Part shown: positions 5,287 through 5,784 of the stretch, one piece after another
Layout: each line of letters begins with the position of its first letter
How positions within the stretch are numbered: position 1 is the first letter of the stretch
DNA from: an uncultured Lachnospiraceae bacterium
GTDB taxonomy: Bacteria > Bacillota > Clostridia > Lachnospirales > Lachnospiraceae
NCBI GenBank assembly: GCA_910586025.1
Contig: CAJUIO010000136.1
Location: 2,360-8,143 of the forward strand
DNA: 5,784 nt
Direction of reading: 5' to 3'
Made by a program: the position numbers and the translations under genes
The notes under the pieces: generated by a model
Told to the model about the DNA's origin: nothing
Seen by the model: the letters and a program-made list of their open reading frames with translations, nothing else
The model's database searches: none

Positions 5287-5784
5287 CTAAAACGACCTTT
5301 ACAAACGATTTAATAATCCGATAAGAACTATCCCCCCTAAAATCTAATTGAGGAATGAAAAGAGTACCAATAAAAAATGGATGTTCTTTTAATTCGAATC
5401 CTCTGAAATATCCATTTTTAGTTTCCACTATGGCTGTAATCATATCACTGTTTTGAAATACGCTACGGTATGCTTCATTAAACCCATAATTACAACGGTA
5501 TTCTCCAACTAATTCGTCTCGGCCTACTGTTCGAGCTAGAATTGAATTGGAATCAGTTATCTCCAGTTGTTCCTTTTTATTCATTAATGTGCACAACAAT
5601 TTTACAATTACAGCGTCTGCACATTCTGCCTCATTTTCTTCACTGTCTGCACCATATAAACCTAATACATTACGTGCGAACTCAATAACCATATGTTGAA
5701 AACCAGCACACGTACCTAGTGCAGGCACTCCATTCTTCCTTGCATATTGAATTGCCGACAAAACATTCCTTGCATCCTTATAAG
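5252..5784 (-). CDS. CTP synthase C-terminus-related class I glutamine-amidotransferase-like protein, N-terminus outside the window
   Basis: The frame is open to the right edge, with YKDARNVL upstream of the TTG at 5761-5759, so the N-terminus is missing and TTG is not the real start. Numbered from that TTG, the nucleophile elbow is GTCAGFQHMVIEFARNVLG (16-34) with C18 (TGT at 5710-5708). This matches the stand-alone family named in databases as CTP synthase C-terminal region-related (seleno)protein, whose cysteine position can be selenocysteine. Later come GEYRCNYGFN (86-95) and KEHPFFIGTLFIPQLDF (125-141). The last aligns with HPWF...FHPEF of CTP synthase, where HPE gives the catalytic His and Glu; here it reads IPQ (136-138). 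Full glutaminase activity is therefore doubtful and the function is unknown. Composition is AT-rich, about 34% GC over five 60-base lines counted, well below the left-hand operon. The last ten residues (AEDWKSCRR) may be altered by the junction with the neighbouring remnant. Confidence 0.8.
   Translation of the reverse strand, partial: YKDARNVLSAIQYARKNGVPALGTCAGFQHMVIEFARNVLGLYGADSEENEAECADAVIVKLLCTLMNKKEQLEITDSNSILARTVGRDELVGEYRCNYGFNEAYRSVFQNSDMITAIVETKNGYFRGFELKEHPFFIGTLFIPQLDFRGDSSYRIIKSFVKVVLDMAEDWKSCRR

Overview
The window looks like chromosomal DNA of a low-to-moderate GC Gram-positive anaerobe, most likely a clostridial (Lachnospiraceae-type) Firmicute. The reasons are very strong Shine-Dalgarno sites (AGGAGGTGAT before the ABC ATPase), tightly overlapping genes, and a two-component system next to a BcrA/LanF-type ABC transporter, a common arrangement in that group. 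The taxon is inferred from style and gene content only.

Region 1 (about 64-3494, + strand) is one apparent operon. It holds an OmpR/PhoB response regulator broken by a frameshift, a short-sensor histidine kinase, an ABC ATPase and one ABC-2 permease. In intact relatives the kinase senses cell-envelope stress or a peptide antibiotic, and the regulator switches on the transporter, which gives self-immunity or resistance. Here the receiver and DNA-binding halves of the regulator are in different frames. Either the control circuit is damaged, or the two halves are made separately, or the shift is a sequencing error. The ATPase carries glutamate in place of the Q-loop glutamine, the E-loop mark of the lantibiotic-immunity LanF group. 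Only one permease follows, as in BcrAB and unlike LanFEG. No antibiotic biosynthesis gene is in view.

Region 2 (3511-4964, + strand) is a separate two-gene unit with its own extended -10 promoter: a GNAT N-acetyltransferase, then an overlapping alpha/beta-hydrolase (esterase/lipase-like) with a readable Ser-Asp-His triad. The acetyltransferase gene is more AT-rich than region 1.

Region 3 (4965-5784) is convergent. After a short gap with a perfect 11-bp hairpin there are minus-strand sequences: a start-less 61-codon coding remnant (5104-5286) and the C-terminal part of a class I glutamine-amidotransferase-like protein related to the CTP synthase C-terminus, which runs off the right edge. The latter is AT-rich (about one third GC in the lines counted), keeps the nucleophile-loop cysteine, but has IPQ where active enzymes have HPE. 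The abutting fragments suggest a rearranged, mosaic end of the window.

No RNA genes, CRISPR arrays, insertion sequences or tandem repeats were found. Nothing clearly amounts to an undescribed system. The most notable points are the split regulator, the E-loop transporter, the degenerate amidotransferase and the gene remnant beside it.
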